DNA of 64,000 bases from Usnea hakonensis (GCA_013423325.1 BLJB01000048.1:62001-126000); one strand, 5' to 3'; numbered from the stretch's first letter, positions 34,790 to 46,914 are shown. Numbers and translations: made by a program. Notes: a model not told the origin generated them from the sequence alone.

Positions 34790-37448
34790 GACTCGCGCTT
34801 GCAGTGGAGGAGACTGCGACTCTTCAAGAGTAGCTTCCAAGAAAGCTTCGTATATATCCCGGCTCTTGTCACCCTGTGTTGCGCCGCCGAGAAGCAAATT
34901 AGATTGGCAGGAGGAGCCTTTGACGGTCTTGTTGCGCCAACGCAGAAGTGAGCGGCGTGTCGTAGGGCGACCAAGGTAAGAATACCTAAGCAGCGAAAAA
35001 ATTCCGGTGGAAATGCTTCACGATGAGTTCGAACAGCATTGATGTCAGGCATCCAAAGGGAGCTTGACAATGTCTTTCAAAAAGTGCCGGAATCGTCAAG
35101 ACGCTGAGGACCATGGGCTGACAATCGCGAATGCGAAAGGCGCCGTGGAGGTCGCGAGTGTCTCTTGTATTCCTCAAGATTGCAGAACCAACAGCGGTAC
35201 TGTGGTGGCAGCTTGGATTATATCAGGTACGCAGGTACCAACCTCGGACGCAGGGCTCTTTCGGGGAGAGCCTCCGGGGACAAGGCAAAAGATAGGCCTT
35301 TCGGGTTGTGTCGTTTTATTTTTTTTAGAGGCTTCCCACTCCACACCCTCAAATATTCGACGAGCAGCCGGGGCCCCGAGAATAGGCTGGCCGTGGGAGC
35401 AGGGGCGTAATTACTAAGTAAGATTAGGGCTTGTAGGCGCAGTCGCAGTGGATGTTGGTCATCAGTGTAAAGGAGGGTGGGTCGAGAACTCGATTTTCTC
35501 GTGGGCCTTCTGAGTTCGGGAAGTCGTTGCGACGACTTTGTGAAATGATGTATGTGGGAATTTTTGAGAGTAGAGGTAAGCGGACTGTCCGAGTCAAATG
35601 CGCAGTATGATATCTTGGATGCTTGTCGAAACGCGCGGGGTATCCCGACAATTGGCGGTGGATAGCAATATGTTGGTCGATCACTTGTCCAACTAGGGTA
35701 TACTGCTAACGAAGCAGCTATCTGTAAGTGACGGTGTATTTCTTATTTCGATAGCCTAAGCATACGCTGAATCTTGCAGCCCCAAAATCCGGAGGTAGAT
35801 GACAGATAGATAGCTGAAGGTTGCAGGGGAAGGAGAGGTGACTTTCAGATTTTCTTGCGCAAAGAAATGCAATGCAATGCTGTATTGTGTTGGTGTAGAC
35901 GCCGCAGGTATGTATGTAATGCTATATGTAACTAGACTGTCAGCTTTGTAGTTTTCATATGATTTACTCGTACGCGCAGAAGAAGCTTGAGAGACTTTGT
36001 TTGGAGGTAGTAAGGTAATGTATGTTGTAACGGTGTGAATGGGGTCGATAGTAAAATGGGTTTTAGGGAGTTGCGGCGAAAGTTGTGCGCCTACGAGTAC
36101 CTTACTTACCTTACTGGCAGGACCCAGGACCCTCTCTCGCCCCTCTCGATTTCGATTTGTCGACAAACACAAATTCGCCTCGATCCTTCGGAATTCGGAA
36201 AGAAGAAGCTCTTGTGGCCGATATCGATTTGGATTCGAAACAGGCAAAATATCTAGGAGAGGGTAAAATGGCCGAAGATATCAATTACTTTAGTAATGAT
36301 GAATGATGATAACGACAGTCAGTCTGATGACTTCTTTGACAGAGGCAGAGGCAGGCATAAGGCACAGACAGATATAATCCTATTTGAGACGGAGGTGTGA
36401 TTCGCTTTTGCTTTTACTTTACTCAGGGACCTTATTATAAAAGTAGATATTGGCAATCGCGTGTAGGCTAAAGTATTTGATTATGATTATATGTAATTCC
36501 ATGTCTCATGATCGATTACCACGACAAGAACATTAGCACACCCTCGGTTCATATCATGCAATCAGAAGCTTTTGATCCAATGCACAAAGACCGCATGTCA
36601 CACTTCATAATCTTGTACCACGCAACATGGCCATAGCTTAAAAATTGGATGCCGAGGATAATTTCGGGCGATATAAGAGCGCCAGTAGATCCTCATAGCT
36701 CAACCATACCGCCCCCAGGAACGCGGTAAATCAAGGGGAAAAGAGAAGGTGTACCGCCACACCATTTGTCATCAAGGAGAAGGCTCAGAATTCTGTGGAT
36801 GTGTACATGAAGAGAAGGTTTTGTAGAATGTTGATCAGTTTCGAAATGCTACTTTTGGAACATTGAACAAAAAGGTGGAGATCGCCTACACCAGGAACTA
36901 TAGCAAATAAGGTAATGATAGGATCGCTCCGGCAAGGACCGTGTGTGAATTCGGGAGCCACCAACATGCAAGTGAGTATTTCGAGTAGTACTACACCAGG
37001 GTCCACAGGCATAAAGGATGGTGGAATCTTTTTATGCCAACAGGCCAGATATCCAGAGCGAGGTACCCAGGTAAAATCCATCGCGGAAGGATTGTTCCAC
37101 CAAGAGTCGGCATGATTGATTGCAATCTTACGTCGCGTATCATTGGATAACGGCAAGGCTGAATGCAGGTTGGATAACCATGTTACTACGACCTGTCTGC
37201 CTTGTCCGCGCCTCACGACTTTTAGACGTGCACCCATTCAGCGAAAGACAGATAGCAGAAATGATAGACTTAGAGTAGCCAAGGGGCTTGTGTGACTGTG
37301 TGACAAGCTAAGCTTCTGAAGGCTGGACGCCTTGCAGTCCGGTACCTGATTGGAAGTTTGGAACCTTCTAGCGTGCCCTTGGAGTAACGTGGGGGTGGCC
37401 CGTCGGCCCTGGAGTCAGAAGTTGATTGAAAAGATAGGGGATAAATAA
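34790..37448. other. Long intergenic region upstream of the transcription factor gene
   Basis: About 2.7 kb. It holds several short frames without recognisable motifs (for example minus 35756..36247), which I read as chance. The near part is the promoter and 5' UTR of the Zn2Cys6 gene. The far end abuts the transposon block at 37451. Confidence 0.45.
36785..37237 (-). CDS. Unrecognised ORF, doubtful gene
   Basis: An open frame of 150 codons from ATG 37237 to 36785. It includes peptide such as HADSWWNNPSAMDFTWVPRS and VDPGVVLLEILTCMLVAPEF. The composition is protein-like, but I recognise no family and see no supporting introns. It lies 214 bp from the left end of the DNA transposon and might be a gene remnant or chance. 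Confidence 0.25.
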   Translation of the reverse strand: MGARLKVVRRGQGRQVVVTWLSNLHSALPLSNDTRRKIAINHADSWWNNPSAMDFTWVPRSGYLACWHKKIPPSFMPVDPGVVLLEILTCMLVAPEFTHGPCRSDPIITLFAIVPGVGDLHLFVQCSKSSISKLINILQNLLFMYTSTEF

Positions 37449-37450
37449 TA
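37449..37450. repeat. Left TA target-site duplication of the DNA transposon
   Basis: TA directly before the left inverted repeat, matched by TA at 47820-47821. Confidence 0.6.
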
Positions 37451-37474
37451 GAGTGGTTTTGCACCCCCTGCCTG
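37451..37474 (+). repeat. Left terminal inverted repeat
   Basis: 24 bases, perfect reverse complement of 47796..47819. A weaker match continues for about 7 more bases. Confidence 0.9.
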
Positions 37475-37539
37475 AGCATATACATAATTCTTACACTACC
37501 ACCGCCACCAACAGGCTAGGCCTATCACGGTCATTAGTT

Positions 37540-39902
37540 ATGATTATAAAGATTTACTTCTATATAGGGGGTTATATATACTAACCCGTCATAGTATTAG
37601 CCCGAAATCAGAATATAGGCCTCTAATCTATAGCTAAGTAGCTACTTCTAGAGTATAATTACTACTATAAATATAGTTTATAATTATTGAATACTTGCTA
37701 TAGTAGCTATATAGATATATATAGCTATATATATATTCGTAGCTATAGAGGAGGAGGAAGAAAGGCCTTATTAATAGGCTTATTAACTACCTATATTATA
37801 TACCCTAAGTAGATTCTTTTTAGTTAATTTAAATAATATCCTTTATTACTACTTAATATAATTTACGAAATAAGAGATCTTAATAATACTACTACTTTTA
37901 AAGCTTAAAAGAATATAATTCTATAGTTAATATATAGTAATCCCTAAAGAAGTACTTACCGTGCTTTTTATACGCCTCTCGTATCCGATATAGTTTTAGT
38001 AAATAATAAATCGATTCGGATATAGCCGATTATAGCTTTTAATTATCTTTAATAATATAATAATCTACCTCTATAAACGATACCGGAAGATACTTACGTA
38101 GGACGAGACTCGATTAATACTATTATAATTAAAGATATATTCGACGACTATTTTCGCTACTAGGGGAGACTATTATTTCTAGGGCTATATTAATAGTACT
38201 CTAAATACTACTTACTAACTAATCCTTAATTAGAAGTAGTTCTACTCGGGATATAAACGTAAGTATAACTATAAGTACTAAGCGATTATTACCCCTAACG
38301 GCCTTATATTAAGCTTAATAAAACTATTTATTAGTCGCCGTAATAATTAGGGAATAGTAGAAGAATCAGGTCTTATAGATCGCCTCCGCTATATTAATAC
38401 TAGTAGATCACCGTTAATAGCCTACTACCTCTATAGCGATCTAGTATATTTAACTATATATAGTATTATAGGGCCCTATAAGAAAAAATCTAGGGTAGAA
38501 AGAATATTATAGTAGTACCGGTTTAATAAAAGGATAGCTAAGTTACGAATTAAAGTAGAATACGGCTTTATAATCTACTAAAACCTCTAGATCTATAATA
38601 GTTTCTACCTAAGTCTAAAGCTTAGATAGGGAGCTATAATAGCCTATATAGTAGTAGTCTTAATAGCGAATATCTGGACTTATTTAAGAGGTAATTAAAC
38701 GAGTAGACGGCTTCGTTATTCGCCCCCGAATATAGAAGAGTATCTATTAAATTATAAGGACTTTAATTATAGTAATTTAGATAGTATTCGAATAATTAGA
38801 GACTCTTAAAGAGATATAAAAATATTATATATAATACTTACTTAAATATATATACTTTATACCTATTTTTAGTATAGAAATACTAATCTATAAGCTATCT
38901 ACTCGAAATACCTTTTTTCTTCTCTTCTTTCTCTTTATACGATTTATATTTTATAATTTTTTCTTTTTTTTTTTTTAAAAAATAGGATACGGGGGCGCTA
39001 AATACTATAATATTATATCGCGATTATTTTTAGTAATAGTGTTTCTTTAAATTATCGAATTTATACTAAAAAAATTATACGCTATATATAATTTATATAA
39101 ATTACTCGCTTATTCGCTATATCTCCCCCCTATAGATATATATATTTTAATTTATTACTTAGTTAAATTAAAAGAATATCCTAGGCGGATTTAAGTACGC
39201 TAGAAAGAGTACTATTTAATATATTTATACTCTTTATAAGAAAAAATTTAGTTAAGGAACGAAGCTATAATATTATTATAAAGTATTATTACTATAGAAA
39301 TCGGAAAATTAAAAATATCCCTAGACTAAACCTCCTCTAACTTATTTAATATCTTCATAATCCTACCTTTTATTCGTTCTATATAGTCCTCTATAATACT
39401 AAACCGCTATATAATAAGCTCTCTATAAGCCTCTTCGTCCTTCGGACTTCTAGTACGATTACGTTTCCTCTTATTACTAGAAGCCTAGATTATCGTATTA
39501 GCTATAAGGCCTAAGGACTCCTTTATACTATCGATAAGGATAGTAGTACTCGTAGAATAGTACTATCTAGAAAAGCCTTTATTAAGAGCGATAGATAGAG
39601 TACTAGTATAAGATAGAGGCACTAGTATATTACTCCCTAGGAAATCCTTATTATCTAAACTACTTAATATACTTCTTTATATTCGAACCGTCTTATATAC
39701 CTCTTATAGAATCTCTTCTATAGTCTTTTTCTTTCCCTCTACCTTATCTTTATATACTTCTACCCTCTTAGCGAACTTCTTAATAGCGACCTTAAATTCG
39801 TTATATTTAACCTCTATTCTAGAGCCTATTTCCTCCTCTACTACTTAATCGATTCAATTAGTAACCTATCTTATTACAGTAAGCCGAGGGGTCTTTAAAG
39901 AG
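37540..39902. other. AT-rich, RIP-like sequence, left part
   Basis: Dense in TA, TAT and CTA/TAG words, with no ORF of note. This composition contrasts sharply with the flanking genes and fits heavy CpA to TpA mutation on both strands. No original coding sequence can be recognised. Confidence 0.8.
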
Positions 39903-39907
39903 TAATC
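39903..39907. repeat. 5' target-site duplication TAATC
   Basis: TAATC immediately before the 5' LTR, identical to 46915..46919. Confidence 0.95.
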
Positions 39908-40027
39908 TGTTGAAAGTAGAGTCACGTGACTTCGTCACGTGACTACTACTTGGGACATAGTCAAGCTTTCCTTCATAGAGATCCATAGTGAATACAACTA
40001 CTATGTGTCCTACCCCATATTTTGACA
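39908..40027 (+). repeat. 5' LTR, 120 bp
   Basis: Identical to 46795..46914 except one base (C here, T in the 3' copy, within CGTCACG versus CGTTACG). It contains two close CACGTGAC palindromic motifs near its start. Confidence 0.97.
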
Positions 40028-40042
40028 GGTTATGAGCCCGGG
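40028..40042 (+). promoter_or_regulatory. Primer-binding site, complementary to the anticodon region of initiator tRNA-Met
   Basis: GGTTATGAGCCCGGG starts directly after the 5' LTR. Its reverse complement CCCGGGCTCATAACC contains GGGCTCATAACC, the anticodon stem-loop of fungal initiator tRNA-Met. Copia-group elements use such a half-tRNA primer. Confidence 0.8.
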
Positions 40043-40441
40043 GTTCGCCCCGGCAGTGTTCCAGTACACCATAACTATACTGACTATGGCGACTCTCAGC
40101 ATGGTAATCACCCCGCTGTGGAGCACTGTAGCGGTGATCTAATCGTTCATTAAATAACCTCTTGAAAGTGGAAATCCCCATATATAAATAGTCATTTAGG
40201 CCTGAACGGTCATGATTCGTCGTAAATTCGGTGGCTAGGAAACCCCTAGCCTCGGCTTAACGCCGTTAATACCGAAGCTCACCAAGTGCCAAGGTATCGC
40301 CAAGGCTTGCGCGAAATCAACCAATCATATAGCTGTTCGGCCCCTGGAAGATTACCTTCCCTACGCAGGACACGCTAAATAAAGGGGAATATGCCCTTAT
40401 TTACATACCGAAACACCGTAAATACGGTGGCGAGTATCTAG

Positions 40442-41310
40442 ACTTAGTCTAAAGTCAATTGTGCAATATCCGCAATAACGGCTAAAAACTAGCTATCCTA
40501 GCTATTCTAGCCACTGTAGGCAAGAGCAAAGACCAAGCGGAAAGGCAAAGGCAAAGGCAAACATGGGAAGAAGAAGCCCCAACCTCTTCCGCAGCCCTTG
40601 CAGGCTGAGGCAAAAGCAGAGGCAAGCAAAGATCAGGGCCAACAGCCCCAGAAATATTAGGGCCAACAGCCCCAGCCTCCCTAGCCTCCTCTAGGAAATG
40701 CATAATCCGATGCCACGAGCAAACAGGCTAAGGCACGCCGTCGCAAGGAGAAGAGAAAGAGAACCCCTGCTATTGACGCAAATAAGCCTGTCTCGTCTCG
40801 CGATAATGAAGAGAAATGTGACCAAGCGGAAGTCAATATCCATACCAAGACCTATACTAAACGGCTAAGGGCAGACTCACCGCAAGACATGGGAATAGGA
40901 AGTGGTTAAAGCGATTTGAACGAGAGCATTCTAAGGCCTATAAAGAAGCCCAAGTTTCCTCAGAAACGTTCCATCACACCACACTTCCCAAGATCTAGAT
41001 CCAAGCACTGCGAAATTTCTCCTCAAATCGCTCTCGATTGTGCTGCAATAGCCCATTATCATCAACAAACCTCCAAGCTCGATCGTGCTAACCTTAGGGC
41101 CGAAAGAGACTTTCCCAACACGCTTGAATCACTTGCGTGCATACCAGATAGTGCGATAGATAGCGAGTATACTCCAATCTCGCGCGCTGATTCAATACCT
41201 TCCTCAGGGCAATCCACCCCTAAATCAATACTATAAATTCCGCCCGACATTAACATCGATCTATTCGGTTTCCAAGCAAAGCTATATTAGCCGAAGAAAC
41301 CAAAATCTCA
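40442..41310 (+). pseudogene. N-terminal gag-like reading frame, broken, in a different frame from gag-pol
   Basis: Coding-like sequence in frame 2 with lysine/glycine-, glutamine- and proline-rich peptide (KGKGKGKHGKKKPQPLPQPL), then an open stretch 40916..41233 (for example SEYTPISRADSIPSS). Its stops are TAG or TAA only. It merges with the downstream gag-pol frame after a shift of one base somewhere between about 41234 and 41320. Confidence 0.55.
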
Positions 41311-44300
41311 GCCTCCCTAAGCCGTCTTGACAATATCGACAAGCTTAAAGGCGCCTCCAACTACCAAATATAGAAGCAGCAATTCGAAGACGAGCTGAAG
41401 CTCCTGGGCATATAGCGCTATATTGCGAAAGACTATACCGCCCCGGTAGGAGTAACTGCTGAGAAGCTCGAAGCCTGGGAATAAGCCCACGATAAGATAT
41501 GTACGATACTTAAGTCTCGTTATAAGCGTAACCCTCGCTCTATGATCAAAAGCGAAACCAACGCCAAAAAGGCCTAGACAACCCTTAAGAAATATAAGCC
41601 TCGGGGCTCCGGCATCCTTAATTCTACTTTCAGAAAGCTCGATACGGTCAATCTAGCAGGCTACGACAATGATCCTCAGACCTATACCAACGATTTTGTT
41701 GAGGTACTGGAAGAGTTCGATACCCTGTCCTTAAAGCTTCAATTTGATAAGAACTGGAAAATCTATCGCTTCCACTCAGGCCTAGGCTCTATCTATAACG
41801 CGTACTGCGAATAGTATAACCAAACCCATAACGCTTTCGATAATAATGGCGAACACAAGTTCGATCTAGACTATACTATCACGAGGTTCCTAAATACGGT
41901 CACGAACCCTACTAACTCCATATCCTCGGCTGAGACTCAAGCACTAGCCGCTCTAGTTAACGGCACGTTTGCGCACAACACGCAGAGCGTTATAGCTTTA
42001 GTAGCCACTAGGGGAACCGATATCAAGGTCTAACCAGGAGCCCATACAGGCAATTCTCGCACGTATACCCAGACCTACAAGTACTATACTTACTACAAGA
42101 AGGACTAGCATAACGACTTAGAGTGCACCTCTCTTCATCCCCATCTGAAAAAGAAGGAGAACAATAACAATAGTAGTACTCGCGGTCGTGGTCGTGGACG
42201 TGGCGGACGCGGTAGCCGAGGTAGCCGTAGAGGCAATAATAATGGAGGCAATAATAATAACTCCTCCAATAAGGCAAAGCCCGCTACCGAGACCCAGGCT
42301 ACCGCAGCAGTAACCGAGCCTACGGCTTTCAGCTTCATAGCCTATACCGAGCAACCAACTAAAGCCACATGTCTCATTACAAACTCTTACTGGCTCCAAA
42401 GCCGGACCTCCAAGCCATCTACCTCTAAGCCGTCTTAGCCGTCCCAGAAGACAATGGCACAAACTTCCTCGGTATCCACGGCAGCTGCACTCTCGGCACT
42501 ATAGTTTATCGATAGCGGTTACACTTAGCACATAGTACGGGATCGGTCAGTGTTTCAAACCTTCACCCCCTTCGCGACACTAGCCAAAGTGAACGGTATT
42601 GCGGGCTATATCCTGGCCGAAGGAGTCGGCCGAGTTTACCTTCAATGCAAAGGCCTCGGAGGTAAACGTACGCTAGTCATTAATAACGTCTAGTACGTAC
42701 CTATAAGTAAGTTCAACCTGATTTCTTAGGGGCAGCTTGAGGACTAAGGTATAAAAGTTACGCTCGTACCGGGTAGCATTGGTGTTAGGGAGCATGATAT
42801 TGTCTTTAGGCGCTAACGCAATCGTCTATATACGCTTGATACGTGGACCGAGGCCCCTATATACCTAGTAGTCATTAATGGAGACATCCCCGCTTACAAT
42901 GAGTCCCCCTTGACTGTGACTTCACTTGCCACTGACCTAGAGCCTCAAGTTAATGAGGAGACCTTGCGAATGTGGCATAGCCGCCACGGCCATTTGGGTT
43001 ACCAAAGCCTTAAGAAGCTTGCCAAAATGAGTGTCGGCATGAATCTAACCATTCCTCCTCCTGCTAATGCCTGCGAACCATGCAGTATTGCCAATATGAA
43101 AGTGGAACCGCACAAGCGTCATATAGAACCAGGGCGCTGGGAAAACGACCTAATCCACAGTGATATTCAGGGTCCGTTCCCCACTTCTTATGATAGCTAC
43201 CGGTGGATGATCACCTTCTTAGACGACAAGACTCTCAGGTCTACCGTCGTATTTCTGCCAAACAAAGAAGGGCCCACAGTCCTTGCGGCATTCAAATCAT
43301 TCCTGAACCAAGTGGAACACGGGGACTGCAAATGCACCCGCTTTCGCACAGACTGCGGTACCGAATATAACAATTACGAAATGTACGCCTTTCGGCTCAC
43401 CAAGGGCATTACCTGGGAAGGTATCGTACCTGGTAACCCTTAAATGAACGGCAAATCAGAGCGTCTCGGGCAGACAATCCAATAAAAAGCCAGTGCCATG
43501 CTTAAAGAAAGCTAGTTGCCCCAGAGATTCTGGTCTGAATTCGTGCGGGCTTCCAACTATCTTCGGAATGTACAGCCTGTCTCGGGTCGGGATGTCACCC
43601 CTCACGAAGCGTGTATAGGGCATCCTCCAGACCTGTCGCACTTGCGTATTATCGGCCAAACAGGCTATTGTCAAGTGCATCTGGGTAATACAGGCTAGTT
43701 AAAATATCAAGACCGCGCTTATAAAGGCAAGCTGGTCGGGTACCAAAGCGGCCGATTTTATCGCATGCTGTTACCAAATGGTAAAGTCGAAGTCTTCTCC
43801 AACGTACATTGGATTAATAATATCCCACCTAAGCCCTCCCCAATGGAACTCACCCCTTCCGGGGTGTAACAAGCTAATAACTCGGGTCTCTCAGAGACTC
43901 GTAACAAGCGTCGCATTGACGCTATCAATAACGTGGAGACTGCTCCTTCAACATCGTCTCTAGGGGAGATCAGCAAGAGAAGACGCGAAGACTCTATCGA
44001 AGCAGCTGACTCCACTATGACTAAGCAGTATATGACTGTAGTCAGAATCCCGATTGCGTCAGCACCAGTCGCGCAGCCGATAAGAGTATAGCCTCCGAGA
44101 CTTGCAAGGGGAGATGCGCCACTACCAAGTGCGGCTTTAGGGGAGTCGTCAGGTATAGTGCTAGGGCCAGAATTACCTAACACTCTTAGCAATGGTACTC
44201 TCACACCCTCGACAGTCTCTAAGGACTCGGCGTATTCAGCGTATTCAGGTACAAAGCCCACCACTCGGTCGATAACAGATAGTCAGCCTTCGGGACAACA

Positions 44301-45933
44301 GCTATTAAGGCATGAAATACTGCAGACGTACCGTGATCTCACGCCAGACCCTCTCTCTCTACTGGCCAAAGCCAACGCTCCCGAGCCATATAAACCTCAA
44401 AGCTATAAAGAGGCAATGGCGGACGAATATATGAAGATATACTGGGAGCTTGCCATGCAGGAAGAGGTAGACTCCCTGGTGACTAATAGGACATGGACTC
44501 TTGTGGATCTACCCTCAAACGCACATGCCTTGGGAGGCAAATGGGTCTACAAAATCAAGCGAGGGCCTCAGGGAGAGGTCGCAAGATACAAAGCACGCTA
44601 GGTAGTACGCGGTTTTAAGCAACGCGAAGGCATCGATTTCAATGAGACTTTCGCCTCCGTTGTAAAGCCTATAAGCTATAAAGCCATCTTCGCCCTGGCG
44701 GCAGCCCTGGACTGGGAATTGGAACAGATAGATGTCAAAACGGCCTTCCTGTATGGCAATGTGGAAGAGACGATCTACGTCACACAGCCTACGGGCTTCG
44801 AGTCTGGCAAAAGTAAGGTATACAAACTGAAAAAGGCGCTATACAGCCTTAAACAATCCCCTAGGGTATAGTACAACACCCTGGCAGCATTCCTTACAGA
44901 GCTTGGGTTCAAGCCCATTGCCGCCGACTACTCCGTCTTTAGTAACGGCACCACCATTATCGCCATCTATATGGACGATATCCTACTTGCAGGACCCGAC
45001 AAGGGAGCTATTCAGCGCATCAAAGATAAGCTCTACGAGCGCTTTGAAATGACTGATTTAGGCGAGTATCGTTACTACCTCGGCATGACCGTCACCAGAG
45101 ATCGGGCCAATCGAATCCTGCGACTCGGCCAGGCAGGCTATATTCAGAAATTTATCACTGAGCATGGCATATGGGAGTCTAAAGGAACCCCAACGCCGAT
45201 GGGCACAGAGAAGTATCAGGCTGCTGAAGAAGATTTCCAGGCCACTGAGGCTTCTCGCACGGCTTACCAGTCGGCCGTCGGCTCACTAATGTATGCAATG
45301 CTAGGCACGAGACCAGATATCGCGTATGCCGTCTCAGTAGTGTCCCGATATGGCTCCAATCCGAATAAGTCTCACTGGAAAGCAGTCAAACGGATCTCCC
45401 GGTATCTCAGACAAACTGTCAACTACCAATTAGTCTTCAGGGGGGAACTCAAACCTCTGACAGGGTACACCGATGCCGACTGGGCTGGTGATCAAGACAC
45501 TCGACGATCCACTTCGGGGTACGTCTTCGATATAGGTAGTACCGCAATTAGCTAGTCATCTAAGCGACAACCCACTATGGCACTTTCAACCTGTGAGGCC
45601 GAGTATATCGGCCAAACGCAAGCCACTAAGGAAGCGGTGTGGCTACGTAGTCTCTTAGATCAACTCAATCCTAGTAACCAAGCTACTAAGACAGTAGTTA
45701 TCTATTGCGACAACCAGGGAGCTATAGCACTGGCTAAGAACCCCCAGTTCCATACACGCACCAAGCATATTGACATTCAGCACCACTATATGCGCGAACA
45801 GGTCACTGCTGGGAATGTGGCATTGGAATATGTTCCTACTAATAGACAGGTCGCTGACGGGCTTACTAAGGCCCTGTGCAAAGACAAATTTGATAGATTT
45901 CAGGATCTCATTGACCTGGAAGCACCTCCGTGA
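41254..45933 (+). pseudogene. Copia gag-pol polyprotein, one frame with about 23 in-frame TAG/TAA stops
   Basis: 1,560 codons in one frame without a frameshift, ending at TGA 45931..45933. It contains a gag core (SRLDNIDKLKGASNYQI) and a zinc knuckle with correct C-x2-C-x4-H-x4-C spacing, but Tyr at the first two Cys positions (42085, 42094). Then come a retropepsin FIDSG motif, an integrase with HHCC (HSRHGHLGY, CEPCSIAN) and a DDE-type core (HSDIQGPF, FRTDCGTEYNN). Reverse transcriptase has YMDDILLAG and RNase H has TDADWAGD and STCEAEYIG. The ~23 internal stops are TAG (16) or TAA (7), never TGA. Several fall at conserved Trp (RT AR-W-VVRG, PRV-W-YNT, RNase H IS-W-SSKRQ) or Gln positions. 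Confidence 0.92.
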
Positions 45934-46784
45934 CGTAGTCCTATTCCAGGGGAGCTTGCACCATTCCCATACACCATTTCAATGAATCACCATTACTATG
46001 ATCCAGGGGGGCGATTCTATTGGCCCCCGTATTTCGGGTGATCTACCCGCGCCCGCAGAGCCCCAATATCAGGCTTGGCATTATGCGGACTTGCTATTCA
46101 ATAAATAGCTATACCAAATACTCTCACTACCATGGCCAAATAGGTCCCCAATGCCTCGGGTTAGTACCCCAATTACTGCTGTCATTACCACTGGAGCAAT
46201 CTACCATTTTTTCATGGATCGGCCCATTAGGCCTTGCAGGATCTCATATAGTATTCGGAGTATTTACCACTTGCATTCGGAGCATTTGCACCACTCATAT
46301 TTATATACCCCCACATATATCCTCCGACCTCACTTTGGTTGATTTTTAGTATACACTCGATGCATTGCGAAAAAAGATTTCAAATAACCGTGTTTTTGTA
46401 AAAAGTAGAATTTGGATACTGCACTACCTGATTTTTAGTATTGCATAGTTTGACATAGTCATTTTCAGATCCATTTCATTCACTCTGGTTACCCTGTATT
46501 CACTAGGGGGGGTATAGGGGGTTATCCTATATTCATATCACCTAGTACTTACCCTGCATTTATGTTACCCTGCGTTCGCGCTAACTATATTCGGGTTTCA
46601 TGTTTCGCAAACTTCGAAATCTGGGATTTTTCAAATGCTTCCAAAATACGCTAGGGGGGTATTATGATATTTTTACCATAGTAACCCGGCGTTCATTTTT
46701 TCACCTCTATTACCCTGTGGAAATTCACTTTAGTTACCCGGCGTTCGCCAAGGGGGGGTATAGGGGGTCTACGAAGCATGCGCT
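45934..46784 (+). other. Retrotransposon 3' non-coding region with repeated GGGGGG-TATA-GGGGG tracts
   Basis: About 850 bases between the pol stop and the polypurine tract. Three related G-rich tracts occur near 46506, 46652 and 46752 (form AGGGGGGGTATAGGGGG or a shortened version), interspersed with repeats of GTTACCCTGC/GGCGTTC. Confidence 0.75.
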
Positions 46785-46794
46785 CGAAGGGGAG
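46785..46794 (+). promoter_or_regulatory. Polypurine tract
   Basis: CGAAGGGGAG directly before the 3' LTR, the expected site for plus-strand DNA priming. Confidence 0.7.
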
Positions 46795-46914
46795 TGTTGA
46801 AAGTAGAGTCACGTGACTTCGTTACGTGACTACTACTTGGGACATAGTCAAGCTTTCCTTCATAGAGATCCATAGTGAATACAACTACTATGTGTCCTAC
46901 CCCATATTTTGACA
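46795..46914 (+). repeat. 3' LTR, 120 bp
   Basis: See 5' LTR; one C to T difference in CpA context. Confidence 0.97.

Larger units (their letters stand above)
39908..46914 (+). mobile_element. Ty1/copia LTR retrotransposon, recent insertion, RIP-inactivated
   Basis: 7,007 bp with 120-bp LTRs that start TGTTGAAAG and end TTTTGACA and differ at one base. A perfect 5-bp target duplication (TAATC) flanks it. The internal order is gag, protease, integrase, reverse transcriptase, RNase H, which defines Ty1/copia. A half-tRNA-type primer-binding site and a polypurine tract are present. The gag-pol frame carries many stops, so this copy is not autonomous. The near-identical LTRs point to a young insertion. 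Confidence 0.97.

Noticed and set aside
35756..36247. 163-codon minus-strand ORF upstream of the transcription factor
   Set aside because: Low-complexity Ser/Thr-rich peptide with no recognisable domain; probably promoter-region sequence.
42023..42462. Minus-strand ORFs in the retrotransposon
   Set aside because: Shadows of the Asn/Arg/Gly-rich gag sequence on the plus strand.
41254..45933. A non-standard genetic code in which TAG/TAA encode Gln in the retrotransposon
   Set aside because: Several stops fall at conserved Trp positions, Gln and Trp codons are also used normally, and host genes end with all three stops. RIP explains the pattern more simply.
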